From Lumnitzera littorea (Eukaryota > Streptophyta > Magnoliopsida > Myrtales > Combretaceae): a stretch of DNA of 64,000 bases. Below are positions 37,699 to 48,524 of the stretch, one piece after another (the first letter of the stretch is position 1; every line of letters starts with the position of its first letter). The position numbers and the translations under genes were made by a program. The stretch spans positions 75,432,853 to 75,496,852 of the forward strand of contig JAMXBB010000006.1 of assembly GCA_024138015.1 (NCBI GenBank), given 5' to 3'. The notes under the pieces were generated by a model. The model worked only from the letters and a program-made list of their open reading frames with translations, had not been told where the DNA came from and did no database searches.

Positions 37699-37935
37699 AT
37701 GATATACGTTGGGCACTCAATCTTCTTTTATCACACTCATGATTAGATATATGGTGATCTTCCTTCAAAATTATTCTTCCATCACAGGAGTCATAACCCT
37801 AGATCTCGTTGTTCTGGTGCATGATACATGTTGGGCACTCAATCTTCTTTTATCACACTCATGATTGGATACATGATGATCTTCCTTCAAAATTATTCTT
37901 CCATCACAGGAGTCATAACCCTAGATCTCCTTATT
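37699..37935. repeat. 122-bp tandem duplication in solo LTR F
   Basis: Units beginning at about 37699 and 37821 both run TTGGGCACTCAATCTTC ... CATCACAGGAGTCATAACCC ... TAGATCTC, at a period of 122 bases and with few differences. This is the most recent-looking local duplication in the window. Confidence 0.9.
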
Positions 37936-38118
37936 CTTGTGGAATTTCATCTCCTCTTTACTTCATCTTAAATAAATATCATCTCCTTACTCTTAAATCA
38001 TCTAAAATTGGTATATTATATAATTAGGTACCAAGAACTTGAGAAATAAACACAATTATGATCAATTTATGCTTAAATATGCTTAAAAAGTGTAGAATAA
38101 TTAATGCTTACCATTTAC

Positions 38119-38678
38119 CATAGCTCAACTAATAAGACTAAAATAGTGAAGCTAACTTTTCTAACTCCTTATTCCCCCATGTGGCTCACAGCAATGGGGA
38201 AAGAAAAAAGGCCCTCCACTTAATTTTATTTCCTCATTCTTTGTCTTGTTTTATCTACACTAAATAAACATGTGACTTGAAAAATTCAATTCCTTTCCCA
38301 TTGTTACCACATTTTTAGTGTGGTAGGACACCACTTCTTATTTTATTACTTTGTCTTTTCTTCTTTATTTCATACCTAATAAATGTATGTTCAAGTGTTA
38401 CAATTAATTTCCTTAGTTAACCATAAAGTATTCAAGCAATCTAGAAATTTTGCACCATATATAAGTGAAATTTAATTAGTAATTCACATAACTTCTAATT
38501 CTTTATAAATGAAAGTTAATAAGTAAATTTAACTTAGGGTTTTCTACACCATTCAATTTGAGTTCTCTATTTTACTATTCTATGAGAAATCAAATTTTAA
38601 AACCTACTTAACTTATTGAATAGAGTTTTAATTTAAAAATCCCCCTTAACCTTGCTCCTAAATTTCTAAGGGCTTACA
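38119..38678 (-). repeat. 3' LTR of G, second part
   Basis: It aligns with 51040-51577. It ends GGGCTTACA, so on the minus strand the LTR starts TGTAAGCCC. It is directly adjacent to the polypurine tract at 38679. Confidence 0.88.
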
Positions 38679-38692
38679 ATCTCCCCCCCTTA
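38679..38692 (-). promoter_or_regulatory. Polypurine tract of G
   Basis: The minus strand reads AAGGGGGGAGAT immediately before the TGTAAGCCC LTR start, giving orientation and the exact LTR boundary. Confidence 0.85.
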
Positions 38693-39719
38693 CAAAAGTT
38701 TTATCCTCAAAACTTATGAGCATACTTGAGTTTTCAAACAACCAAGGTTATCTCCTAGGTTACCACTTCATACTTATGATTCTTCCATAACACCTTCTCA
38801 CATTTACTTTCCTTATTTCGCAATTTCTTAACATCTTGATCCAAAATCTATACTAATTGTTTCTCATAAGTCAAATTTGCCTTTAACTGAATTGGCTCTA
38901 AATCTACAAAATTATTAGGATCTAATACATGCTTCTATAATATAGAAACATGAAATACATCATGTATTCCTAACATACTGGGTAGCCATGCAAGTCGATA
39001 GGCCAATTCAACTACTCTTTCAACTATCTCAAAAGGACCCACATATTTAGGACTTAACTCCCTTGAGTCTTTAGTCGATGAATACACATGATCGCCCACT
39101 TCAAATTCTAAGGGGCATCACTTCAAATAAGCCGGGCTTTTATACCAATCTTATGTTGCTTTCATCTTATGTTTAATGATGGTTACCTTCTCTACTGCTT
39201 CTTGGATAAGATCAGGTCCCATCACTATGGTTTCAACGTCATCCTAAAATAATAGGGATCGACATTTTTGTCCATATAAAGATCATAAGGAGCCATTTGA
39301 ATAATGGAATGATAACTATTATTATAAGTGACTTCTGCTAAAAGAAAATGATGATCCCAACTAACCTTACATTCAAGTACATATGTTCGCAACATGTCTT
39401 CTAGGGTTTGGATAGTTCTTATACATTTACCATCAGTTTGTAGATGATAGTTAATGATAAATTGCAACTTTGTTCCCAATGCCTTTTGCAAACTCATCCA
39501 AAACTTCAATACAAACCCAGGATCCCGATCTAATATGATACTAATCGGAACTCTACGAAGTCAAACTATCTCTTGAATATAAATTCAAGGTAACCTTTTG
39601 ATGGTATACATCATGTTAAGAGGTAAAAAATGAATGGATTTTGTGAGTCGATCCACAATCACCCAAATCACATCACAACTTAAAGTAAACTTAGGTAACC
39701 ACCTAAGAGTCTAAGCTAC
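38693..39719 (-). pseudogene. G pol, C-terminal part: integrase core and chromodomain trace
   Basis: The minus strand starts at a MDF-like segment near 39710, then DVIWVIVDRLTKS (about 39640-39675). A 94-codon open piece at 39225-39509 covers the C-terminal half of the integrase core (the usual HPQTDG reads HLQTDG; AEVTYNNSYHSIIQMAPYDLY follows). Nearer 38700-38870 a chromodomain-like tail is readable (KVLWKNHKYE, then a stop and EITL), followed by a short Lys/Gly-rich end just before the polypurine tract. This tail and the integrase type point to the Tekay/Del chromovirus group. Several stops and frameshifts make it dead. Confidence 0.82.
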
Positions 39720-40500
39720 TGTAATGCACCGATCTAATGCCCTAGCTAAGTCCAACCCTCTATACTCATCATTCATCTCTAGTTGCCAACCTAAAGTATA
39801 CTTAAATATCAGCTCAGCACATCCGACCATCAGTACAGCCGACCTAAACCTGACCCATATTGAAAGTATCTAAGGTGAATTCACCTCTAAAGAATGATCT
39901 ACTCAGCTTAGCATAGTTAACCTTCTACCCCTACACAATACCTCGACTTAGTAGAAATCAAACTAATCATACAAAATTTCCCTTTCTGCTAAAAAGCCAT
40001 CCACCCACAATGAGCCATGTTTCCGAGCAACCATGTGACAAAATCATCGATATGAAACACCCATTTTGTTGTACTTTTCAACTATACCCTTTATCATTCC
40101 ATGTACATTACTTCTTTATGACATTACCCTTTTGGTCTTTTTCATTTTAGGTAGGTTACCCTAATTTTGCAGGTACAAATACCCTTTGTACGTATAGCTA
40201 CATCTTATCATCATCATTGATATACTAAATATACTTCTTTGTGAACATTGCTCTCATTAGCTTATTTACTTACCTTACTCTTATCTTATTCCTTAAGTAA
40301 GGCTAGGTGATAAGTAACCTCATTGAATCACCAAGTGCGTCATATTAAGTTGTGCCGTGAGTCCTTAAAAGTTCCATTGGTACATCATGTCCTTCGAAGT
40401 TGTTCATAGGTTTGCTTATTTTACTTTTCTTGTTCTTTCGCATGACTCCCATCTCTTTTCAAGCTTTCGGCAAGCCCAAACCCATCCTTATAACCAAGCA
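39720..40500 (+). mobile_element. L: LTR-like insertion inside the integrase of G
   Basis: This non-coding block separates two integrase pieces of G. It has TGTAATGC at 39720, a decayed TATA context GGTACAAATACCC at 40172-40184, and a layout like the LTR regions at 10400-10830 and 51880-52264, so it is probably a plus-strand solo LTR of that family. No 5-bp target duplication is found. Both flanks seem to contain the MDF-V-GL segment of integrase, an overlap of some 30-45 bases, so it may not be a simple insertion. Confidence 0.5.
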
Positions 40501-42120
40501 TGTCTACCCTTGGCTCACCAGTCCACACCAAAGTCCATAGTGACTTGATTCCATTTCGATTTCGGAATTGGCAAAGGTTTCAATAATCCACTAGGATGTT
40601 GATGTTCAAATTTTATTCTTTGACATGTCTCATATTTAGCTACAAAATGCAATACATCATATTTCATTCCCTTCCACCAAAAGTTCCTTTTCAAATCCTT
40701 GTACATTTTCATCCCATTAGGATGTACAATATACCCTAAATAGTGTGATTTACCTAATATTTCCTTCTTCAAGCCTTCTTCATTTAGTATACAGATCCTC
40801 TTTCCTACCCAAATAGAACCATCTATTTGCACATTAAATGTATTCTTAAGCTTCTATAGTTCTATTCAATAAACTAGGCTCCATCACTAAATTAGAAAAT
40901 TCTATTGGAGAGATAGACTAGCAAAACTCTAAACTCAACCGTTCAAACTCCTTTATCAATTCCTCTTATGCGGTGACCAAGGAAGCAACTTTAGTATAAT
41001 CTTTCCTATTTAAGACATCTACTACTACATTTACCTTACCAAGACAATAATATATCCTAAGATCATAGTCATTGATTAATTCTAACCATCATCACCACTA
41101 CATGTTGAGTTCATTTTTAGTAAACAAGTATTTCATACTTTTATGATCGATATATAGCTCAAATCTTTGTTCGTACAAATAATGCCGCCATATTTTTAAT
41201 GCAAACACTACGGTTGCAAGCTCCAAATCATATGTAGGATAATTGCACTCATGGGGTTTTAATTAGCATGAAGCATAAGCAATAACTTTACTATTTTGCA
41301 TTAAAATACAACTTAACCCATTATGAGATGCATAACTATAAATGGTAAATGATTCTTCAATATTAGGTAAGATAAGTATAGGTGTTGAAATGAGTCTTTA
41401 CTTCAATTTTTGGAAACTTCTTTCTCCCTCGTTTGCCTATACAAATTTCTCGTTTTTCTAAGTCAACTAAGTCAAATGTCTTGCTATCCTTGAAAAGACT
41501 TTAACAAATTTCTGATAATAACTTGCTAAACCCAAGAGACTTCTGACTTTAGCGACTATTTCTAGTCTCTTCTATTCCATGATCACTTTAACCTTCTCAA
41601 GATCAATAGATATTCCTTCTCATGACACTACATGTCCAAGGAAAGAAATGCGATCCAGCCAAAAATCACACTTTAAGAATTTTGCATATAATTTATGCTC
41701 TCTTAATCTCTACAACACTATTCTCAAGTGTTCTTCATGCTTTATTAAGTTAAGAGAATAAACAAGAATATCATTTATGAATACTTTCACACATTTATCC
41801 AATAAATCACGAAACACTCGATTCATTAAATCAATAAATGCCATTAGAGCATTAGTTAACCCAAAAGGCATCACTAAGTATTCATAATGACCATAAAACC
41901 TTCTAAAAGCCATTTTAGGTATGTCGGGTTTAATGCAAAGTTGGTGAGAACCAGATCTCAAATCAATTCTTGAAAACACACTTGTTCCTTAAAGTTGATC
42001 AAAAAGATCATCTAATTGTGGAAGAGGATATTTATTCTTGATCATGACTTTATTTAATTCCCTATAATCAATATGATTCCAATCCTTCTTTTTAACAAAC
42101 AATACAGGGGCTCCCTAAGG
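40501..42120 (-). pseudogene. G pol, middle part: RT, RNase H, integrase zinc finger
   Basis: The RT piece at 41710-41979 (89 codons) reads [29 protein letters not shown] and FINDILVYS. The catalytic FIDD has become FIND, so the enzyme is dead even where open. RNase H lies at about 41050-41450, interrupted. The integrase N-terminus at 40515-40832 (105 codons, the longest intact pol piece in the window) has HYLGYIVHPNGMKMYKDLKR, FWWKGMK, and a Y-x-TCQR where C-x2-C is usual, so the HHCC finger has lost one cysteine. It ends at MDF near 40540. RT N-terminal text lies at 41980-42120. Confidence 0.85.
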
Positions 42121-42439
42121 TGATGCAATAAGTGTAATAAATCTATGATCAAGAAGCTCTTGCAATTGTTGCTTTAATTATTTTAACTCAATAGGAGCCA
42201 TCCGATAAGGTGCTTAGGAAATTGGTTCAATGCTAAGATAAAGGTTAATTGCAAAATCAATTTCCTGCTTTGGTGGTAAACCTAGCAATTCCATAGGGAA
42301 TACATCTTAAAATTCGTTTACCAATATGATATTTGATATGCTTAACTCCTTTTCTTCATCTTCAATGCCATACACAAAACACCAATCCCAATACAAATGA
42401 TCAACCTCAAAAGTTACATCCATTACATTCAATTTCCAA

Positions 42440-42840
42440 AAACATACACGTGTGGTTTCCCTAACAAAAGTCACTAATGTCCCATCATTTACTTCAAATG
42501 TAACTTCTTTCTTCTAACAATTTAACAACTACTTTTACATTTGACATTTAGTCCATTCTTAATATTACATCATATTTACTAATTGGAAGGACTATCAAAT
42601 TCGCTTCCATCCTTGAATTAGAAATCTCCAAAGGATATGCTTTCACCACTTCATTACTTAAAACCATAGCACCTATAGGGATTTCAGTCCAAAATTCGTC
42701 GATAAGCAACTAACAACCATTCCTATATGCTCAACAACTTGAGGAGAGATAACAAAATGACTTCCACTAATGTCAAATAGGATATAAGCAAAGGTATTAT
42801 GAATCATTACATTTCCAATGTAATAAATTTCAACAAGAAA
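42440..42840 (-). pseudogene. G protease remnant
   Basis: The minus strand reads LLIDEFWTEIPIGAMVLSNE, then NLIVLPISKYDVILRMD, the usual DVILGMDWL end of Tekay-type protease with G changed to R. The N-terminal active site (D-S-G) is not cleanly readable near 42800, being broken by stops. It lies between gag and RT as expected. Confidence 0.7.
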
Positions 42841-42879
42841 CCCTAATTACTTTTCTATATTACTATTAATTCCCTTTAA

Positions 42880-44394
42880 TATAATTTATTGTTCTAGCTT
42901 ATAATTTCTTGAAAAGGTCAAGGAGTAAACTATAGCAAGCGATTAAACTTATTTTCATATTATTATATAGTATTGCTCCCCTGAGTGATATGCATTAACT
43001 TAGATCTATATTTGGCTCTCAAGCTTCTAGCAAAGTAATTCAATAAAAAATTCCAATCTAAAATCTTCCTAGCTTATTTGCTGGGGTAAACTCCTTCTCT
43101 TGGATTCCTATGAAGAGCAAGCTTTAGATTTCAACATATATGTTCCAAAATTTAATCTTTGCAACATTAGAACCTCAAAAGCATAAAAAGATCTTTCTTT
43201 TTCTAATAACTAATCTCCATCCCCTTGCAATTTTTCCAAAGTACCTTCAAAGTATGAATTGCATTTGATGAATTTAAGAAGCATATGTCTTTAAGGTTGG
43301 TATGGTTATTCCACCGGGCAACTGTCATGTCTTAAGTTGCATTGCTTCCTCACCTATTGCTATTGGTGTAGTAGGTATTGGTATAGCCTATGTAAGAGGA
43401 GGTGTTGCTTGGTGCATCTCTTGGAACAAATTGCTATCACCAACATTTGTCTTTATATAGCCTCTATAAATCTCTCTACTTTCCTTATGTGGTAGGGTAG
43501 AGGCTGTTGATGAGGTTTAAGTGCATTAATGTTTTCTTCTAGAGGACCTCTTTGTAAGTCCTCTTGGATATTTCTTCTCCTCCATCTTCTTTTCTTAGGT
43601 ATATTGCACACAATTTTCAAGGTTATTTTATAAATGATTCTTATTCAAATTTTTAACATGTGAACAAAGAAGTCATTATATAGTAGACAATATAAGTTTA
43701 AGTGAAGCCTATAGTCTTTAGAAGTTCACGCAATTCATAAAAAAAAGAAACACATGACTTCTAATATATTATTTAATACTTCATAAAGAAGTTGCATTAC
43801 ACTTTTATATAACACTACATGCCACAAAACTTCTATGGTTCATACTATAAAGTTACCTACCTACCATATAATAGATCATAGCTCAAACACAACCATGAAG
43901 TAGAAATCATAAAGCATAACCATAAGTTAAACAGATACACCACTCTCATATTTACCAAGAGTTTTTATTGCACTTTCCAAGTTTGGCTACTATATATGCC
44001 CATACTACCCATAAAATTAATGTAAATACACACAAGAGTCACATACATAATCATTACATAACATACATTCTTTCTTTAAGTCTTTCGCTTCTTCTTTACT
44101 TGTAGTTAGCGAACTTATCATCATCACTACCATATTGACTATAGAAATCTAAACTAAACTCTTCAAGGGAAGATGGTTTAGAAGCATGGCTAGAGGAGCT
44201 ATTATTGTCTCTAGGCATCACCTAATTAGTGTAACGCCACTACCAATTCGGAATATCAAAATACATGTCTATCAATTCCAATACCTAAGATTCGTCAAAC
44301 ACATTATTACTTTATCTTTCTTGTTCTTCTTCCTTGGCATCTACATCTACCACCATCTTGGTGTTCTTCTTTTTGGTATTTCCTTTTATCCTCG
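42880..44394 (-). pseudogene. G gag remnant
   Basis: The core near 42900-43060 reads DWNFLLNYFARSLRAKYRSKLMHITQGSNTI, matching the F-x-Y-P/R...EF-L-QG-TV pattern of plant gypsy gag. Further upstream are LQRGPLEENINALKPHQQPLP (about 43480-43560) and, at 44060-44200, MPRDNNSSSSHASKPSSLEE, a likely gag N-terminus followed by an acidic DFYSQYGSDDDKF. Many stops interrupt it. No clear zinc knuckle was found. It ends at the AAGAT target duplication of solo LTR C. Confidence 0.6.
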
Positions 44395-44962
44395 AAGATT
44401 GTAATACCTTAGGTTTTTCCAGCTAATTCGATAACTCTAGGATCTGAGGTCCTAAATTTAGAGTGTTGAGCTATGTTATCTATTTTATTTCAAACTTTAT
44501 AGTCAAGTTAAAAAAGTCAGACGAAGTAATTTAAGTGAAATCAATATCTCAAAATAAGTTATATAAAAATATTAATTTCTGGAAAACGTTAATTTATCGA
44601 TAAAGCTAATAATCGTAAAATTCAAGCTTTTAGATATAGCAAGATATTCGAGATAAGTTAATTAACTTTCAAAAATAATAAATGAAGTTGAATTTTACAT
44701 AATATACATGTATTACTTGTGATATATATTATATGTATTAAATATATACATATAATAATAATAAATTATCAAAATTAGGTAAAATAATAGAAAATTAATA
44801 AAAAAAATTGCATGGATGAGTCACCAAATGATGTGTCGTGCTAAGATTAATTGCAAATGATAAGTTAACACTTGGTTAAGGAGAAAATGACACATGGCGC
44901 CTAAGAAAACGTGAATTTGACATGTATAATTTTAATTTTTCATGCAAAAAAATCCAAAAGCC

Positions 44963-44970
44963 TATAAATA
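44963..44970 (+). promoter_or_regulatory. LTR promoter TATA box, copy C
   Basis: TATAAATA in the context CC-TATAAATA-GAACCTC, aligned with the box at 4265-4272 of copy B. Confidence 0.6.
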
Positions 44971-46895
44971 GAACCTCAAACATCATTTGCAATATTTTAT
45001 GAACCTAAAAACACAAGAACATAATTTTGGAAAATAAAAAAAAAATTAGAAAATAAATAAAATAAAAATAGAACAAAGTATAGGGTTGAAATGAATCTAA
45101 GGTGGTTTGTGCACCAAACCACCACCTTAATTGGAGTAGCTTAGAGGACCAACAGAGGGTGGCCGAAGAAGACTTTTCGACAAGGTGTAGCGGCCAAGTG
45201 GTGGTCGAAGGCAACCGCTTCAAGTGAACCAAAATTCCACCCGTAATTTGTATAATTTGCTAAAAATATCAAATGTTATCCATTAATTATGATATTTGGT
45301 TTTGTAGGGTTATTTTGGTTATAGATTAATGTAGTAATTTTATTTTAATTAAATGATTAGTTTAAATATGGGTTCCTTAAGAAAATACTGTGTTTGGGCG
45401 AAAATTAATCTAATTTTTATAAATATTAGATGATGTTGTTTCAAGCTCAATTTTTGCATGTAATACACATAATATATATGTTTAATTGGGGTAACATGAA
45501 TTTTCAAAATTAATCATGTTTATTATTTTTTATAATTATTTTGAATAAAACTATCGGTTTTACCGAATTATTAAAATAATTAGTTTTTGATGAAATTGAT
45601 GAATGAGCCCTATAAGTTTAGACTTCTGGATGTTTATGATTATATTTGGAATATTTAATTTTTATGTCACTCATAAATTTATTTATTTTCCTTAATTTTC
45701 CATAATATCGAGCTAAAACCGCTATTTTTGTAAAAATATATAATAGCTAGTTTAGTATAATTCATGGTTAATAATTAAACTACATTTTTTGTGAGTCCAT
45801 AGGATTTTTCATGAAATTAATCAAGCTCGTATATTATTTATTACATATTTTCCTAGTATTAGCTTATATATTGGCTTAATATGTAATATAGTAATTAGTG
45901 CTAGTTAAATACTTGTCAAATTCATGTAAAATAAACACATTAAGGGTTATTAGATAAGTTTGGATAGTGCGATTTTTGAGGTTTTTAGTTTAGTACTAAA
46001 GCTTACTCAGGTCAATTTCGGAGTTAGAGTAATGTATAGTCGAATCGTAATACAAAAGGGTATTTTTAGGTTTTTCAAAATATTGATCAAACTTATTTCT
46101 TAGTATATATTAATAGTACTCAAAATAATGATCGTAACGATATAAAGTTTACTAAAATTGGATGAGAAAATGAGTAAAATATGATCAAATGAAGTTTAAA
46201 AAACGTAGAAATTAAAGCTTATAATAGTTTGAGTTCTACTTATACTTGATTTGAATACTATGTTATATTTTAATAGGTATAAGATGTAAGGAAGGACCAC
46301 ATCATGAAGTTTAAGATTTTACATTATTACTAAGACTAAGTAAGTAGATCCAACCTATGCTTCAAGTAGATATATAACTCATAACACTGCGTGTTGTTTG
46401 ATATTGTGTCAATTGAATATGGGCATATCCCGGTTGAATTGATATGCTATTATAATGGATGCTAATGTGTTGATTTTGAATGATAGTAATTGTATTATGG
46501 TTAAACTATTATGTTGCTACGTTGGGCGATGATTTGTGTTTACGATTAATTATGCTAACTAAAGAAGTTGAGTGATCTAACTCAATATTCTAGTTGTTTA
46601 CCTAAGTGAACCCTAAGTGAGCTATTAGAATTCTACTAAGGAAAGTTTAAAAAACTAGAATCAACTCACTAGGATGAATAAAATTGGAAAATTGATTGTG
46701 TTGATTGATATTCTTGAGTTGCTATTGTATATCATGGCATGGCATAGCATAGCATAAAAAGGGACCTACATATCAAAACTTTCAAAATGAGGCTTTCAAG
46801 TGGCCATGGAAAAAGCATAGCTTAATGAACTTAGTTTTTGGAAGCATATTGATTACATTGCCTAAACATTGTGACCATTTGATAGTCAAATTGGC

Positions 46896-47060
46896 TAGAC
46901 TACAATGTGTGGTCTAATTTGGCAGTGTTACCACTTTGATTTGGTGAATTATAGTGTGTAATCTAATTTTGTAAAGTTGAGAGTCCTACTCTCAAGCAAC
47001 TCCTTGTTGCCCTTTTTTATAATGGTAGACTACAATGTGTTGTCCAATTTGGTGGGGATC
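46896..47060. repeat. Hairpin repeats in LTR copy C
   Basis: The first hairpin pairs TAGACTACA (46896-46904) with TGTGGTCTA (46908-46916), 9 bp with one mismatch or wobble and a 3-nt loop. Two related units follow near 46955 and 47030-47050, as in copies A and B. Confidence 0.8.
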
Positions 47061-47711
47061 CTACTCCTAAGCAGCTCCTTATTGCCTTAAGATCCTAGAC
47101 GTTGTATCTAGATGCCCAACTATGTTGACTAATCAAAAGAAGTTTGGAAGGCATAGGATATCGGTATCAATGCATGCCACATGCATGAGCATAGCATGCT
47201 ACATTACTAGCAGTAAATGCCCAATTAAGCGGATGCATATGTAAAGTTGAACATACAGGTTATAATTGAAATGTTTCAGTTGTGATATGTAGTTTATCTA
47301 TCATATTGTCTATGTTATGTTGTTTGTTATCTACTTTCACTTAGTTTCAGTAGTTGAGGGGATAAAATGTTTTATTCTTAGGTTGATAGCATCATAAAGG
47401 GCCAAACGCTAAGGGAGGATATATATATTGAGAGCGTGAGTCAAAGTCAGCGACTTTTGTATGAAGGTTGTACAAGGTTAGAGATCCTATTATAATGAAG
47501 ACGATAAAGGAAAAAGCTGGTTCATGTTTTGATATAAATGTTATGTTGTACACATAAGTCGTAATAGGGAATCTTGTTGACCTTTGATGTAGAAACCCCT
47601 TTATTATGTAAACAATGTTGTCTTTTGATGAATGAGTAGATTGATTTAAGTTTTCAACAAATATTCCTATGTGATGATGTATCCCATGCTATGTTGGGAT
47701 GTGACAAAGAT

Positions 47712-48493
47712 GGGCCTACTTGCTCTTAATTTTATCCTCACCATTCACCTTTAGTGGAAGCAATAGGTATCTTTTATCTATCTTTGCTCCCTAGTAGGAA
47801 CCTAATGGCTTAGTCAAGTAAAAGATAAATGGAAAATAATATAGTGTACCTTCAGTTTGTAGTAGAGTACCTGGTGGATTACTATTTAAGGAAGCTCAAG
47901 GAATATCGATAATATGCCTTCCTCTTCTCATAACTCTTCTTTTGATATTACCCTAAATGACTACTTTAGCATCTAACTTCACATGATCTTCTCTATTGTC
48001 CTCCAGATAAAGAAGTATACCCAATATCTTGCAAGTAGAGGAAGTTAGGATATAAAGCTAGTCTAATGGTATTATACACAAATGCCATTTTTGTAGGATC
48101 ATCTAATTCATCATGCTCCATGACAAACCCTTCCAACCTATAAATCACCTCAACCGCAGTTGGTAGGCATCGAAGTAACCTTTCTAATTCAACTATTACT
48201 TGGTGCCACTATGGCGAGAGTCCAACTTTCCACTTCAGCAAGATATCTCCTAATCCATTTGGCTTCCTAAGAAGGCCAAATCTCCACATAATACTCTAAA
48301 TCAAGTATGGACTCACAAGACATTATCTAGGATATAGTGAAAAATTTTCCTACAAGAGGTCTTTGAAAGATGGAGTAATCTACACACTCAAAGAGCATAT
48401 TTAGTAGTATAAAGAAACATTACTTCTCCTCCCACTTATTTCTACCTACTCTTAGTCTGTTATAAGTATTTGTTACCTTATTTACATTATTGT
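47712..48493 (-). other. Leader region of G between primer site and gag
   Basis: No domain is recognised. A minus-strand stretch near 48000-48190 is open for about 60 codons (including LRCLPTAVEVIYRLEGFVME) but matches no family that I know. It lies upstream of the likely gag start, on the far side of solo LTR C. Confidence 0.4.
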
Positions 48494-48511
48494 AACCTTG
48501 CTCTAATACAA
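48494..48511 (-). promoter_or_regulatory. Primer-binding site of G
   Basis: The minus strand reads TTGTATTAGAGCAAGGTT, resembling TGGTATCAGAGCAAGG of the initiator-Met type with two changes. It lies about 13 bases inside the TG taken as the LTR end (48525), slightly further than usual, so that LTR end may really be nearer 48512. Confidence 0.6.
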
Positions 48512-48524
48512 CTAAATCCTTTCA

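Larger units (their letters stand above)
28258..38113 (-). mobile_element. F: solo LTR inserted in the LTR of G, later split by E
   Basis: The bases TTTAC occur at 28253-28257 and 38114-38118, and LTR G reads continuously across the gap when compared with its partner at 51000-51040. On the minus strand F starts TGGTAAGCATTAATTATTC and ends GGTGATTA (CA mutated to TA). Without element E (28687-36731) it is about 1.8 kb (28258-28686 and 36732-38113) and has no gag-pol, so it is a solo LTR or short element. The left part carries the phrase CAAGTGTACCTATTGC (28334-28349), which resembles a block common in plant repeats. The open frames at 28517-28756 and 37258-37500 show no domain. Confidence 0.8.
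44400..47706 (+). mobile_element. Complete solo LTR (copy C), 3307 bp
   Basis: It starts TGTAATACC and ends GGGATGTGACA, with AAGAT immediately before (44395-44399) and after (47707-47711), a perfect 5-bp duplication. It aligns end to end with copy B (3688-6972). It is inserted in the leader/gag region of G in opposite orientation. Non-coding: the short open frame at 45005-45232 has no domain. Confidence 0.94.
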
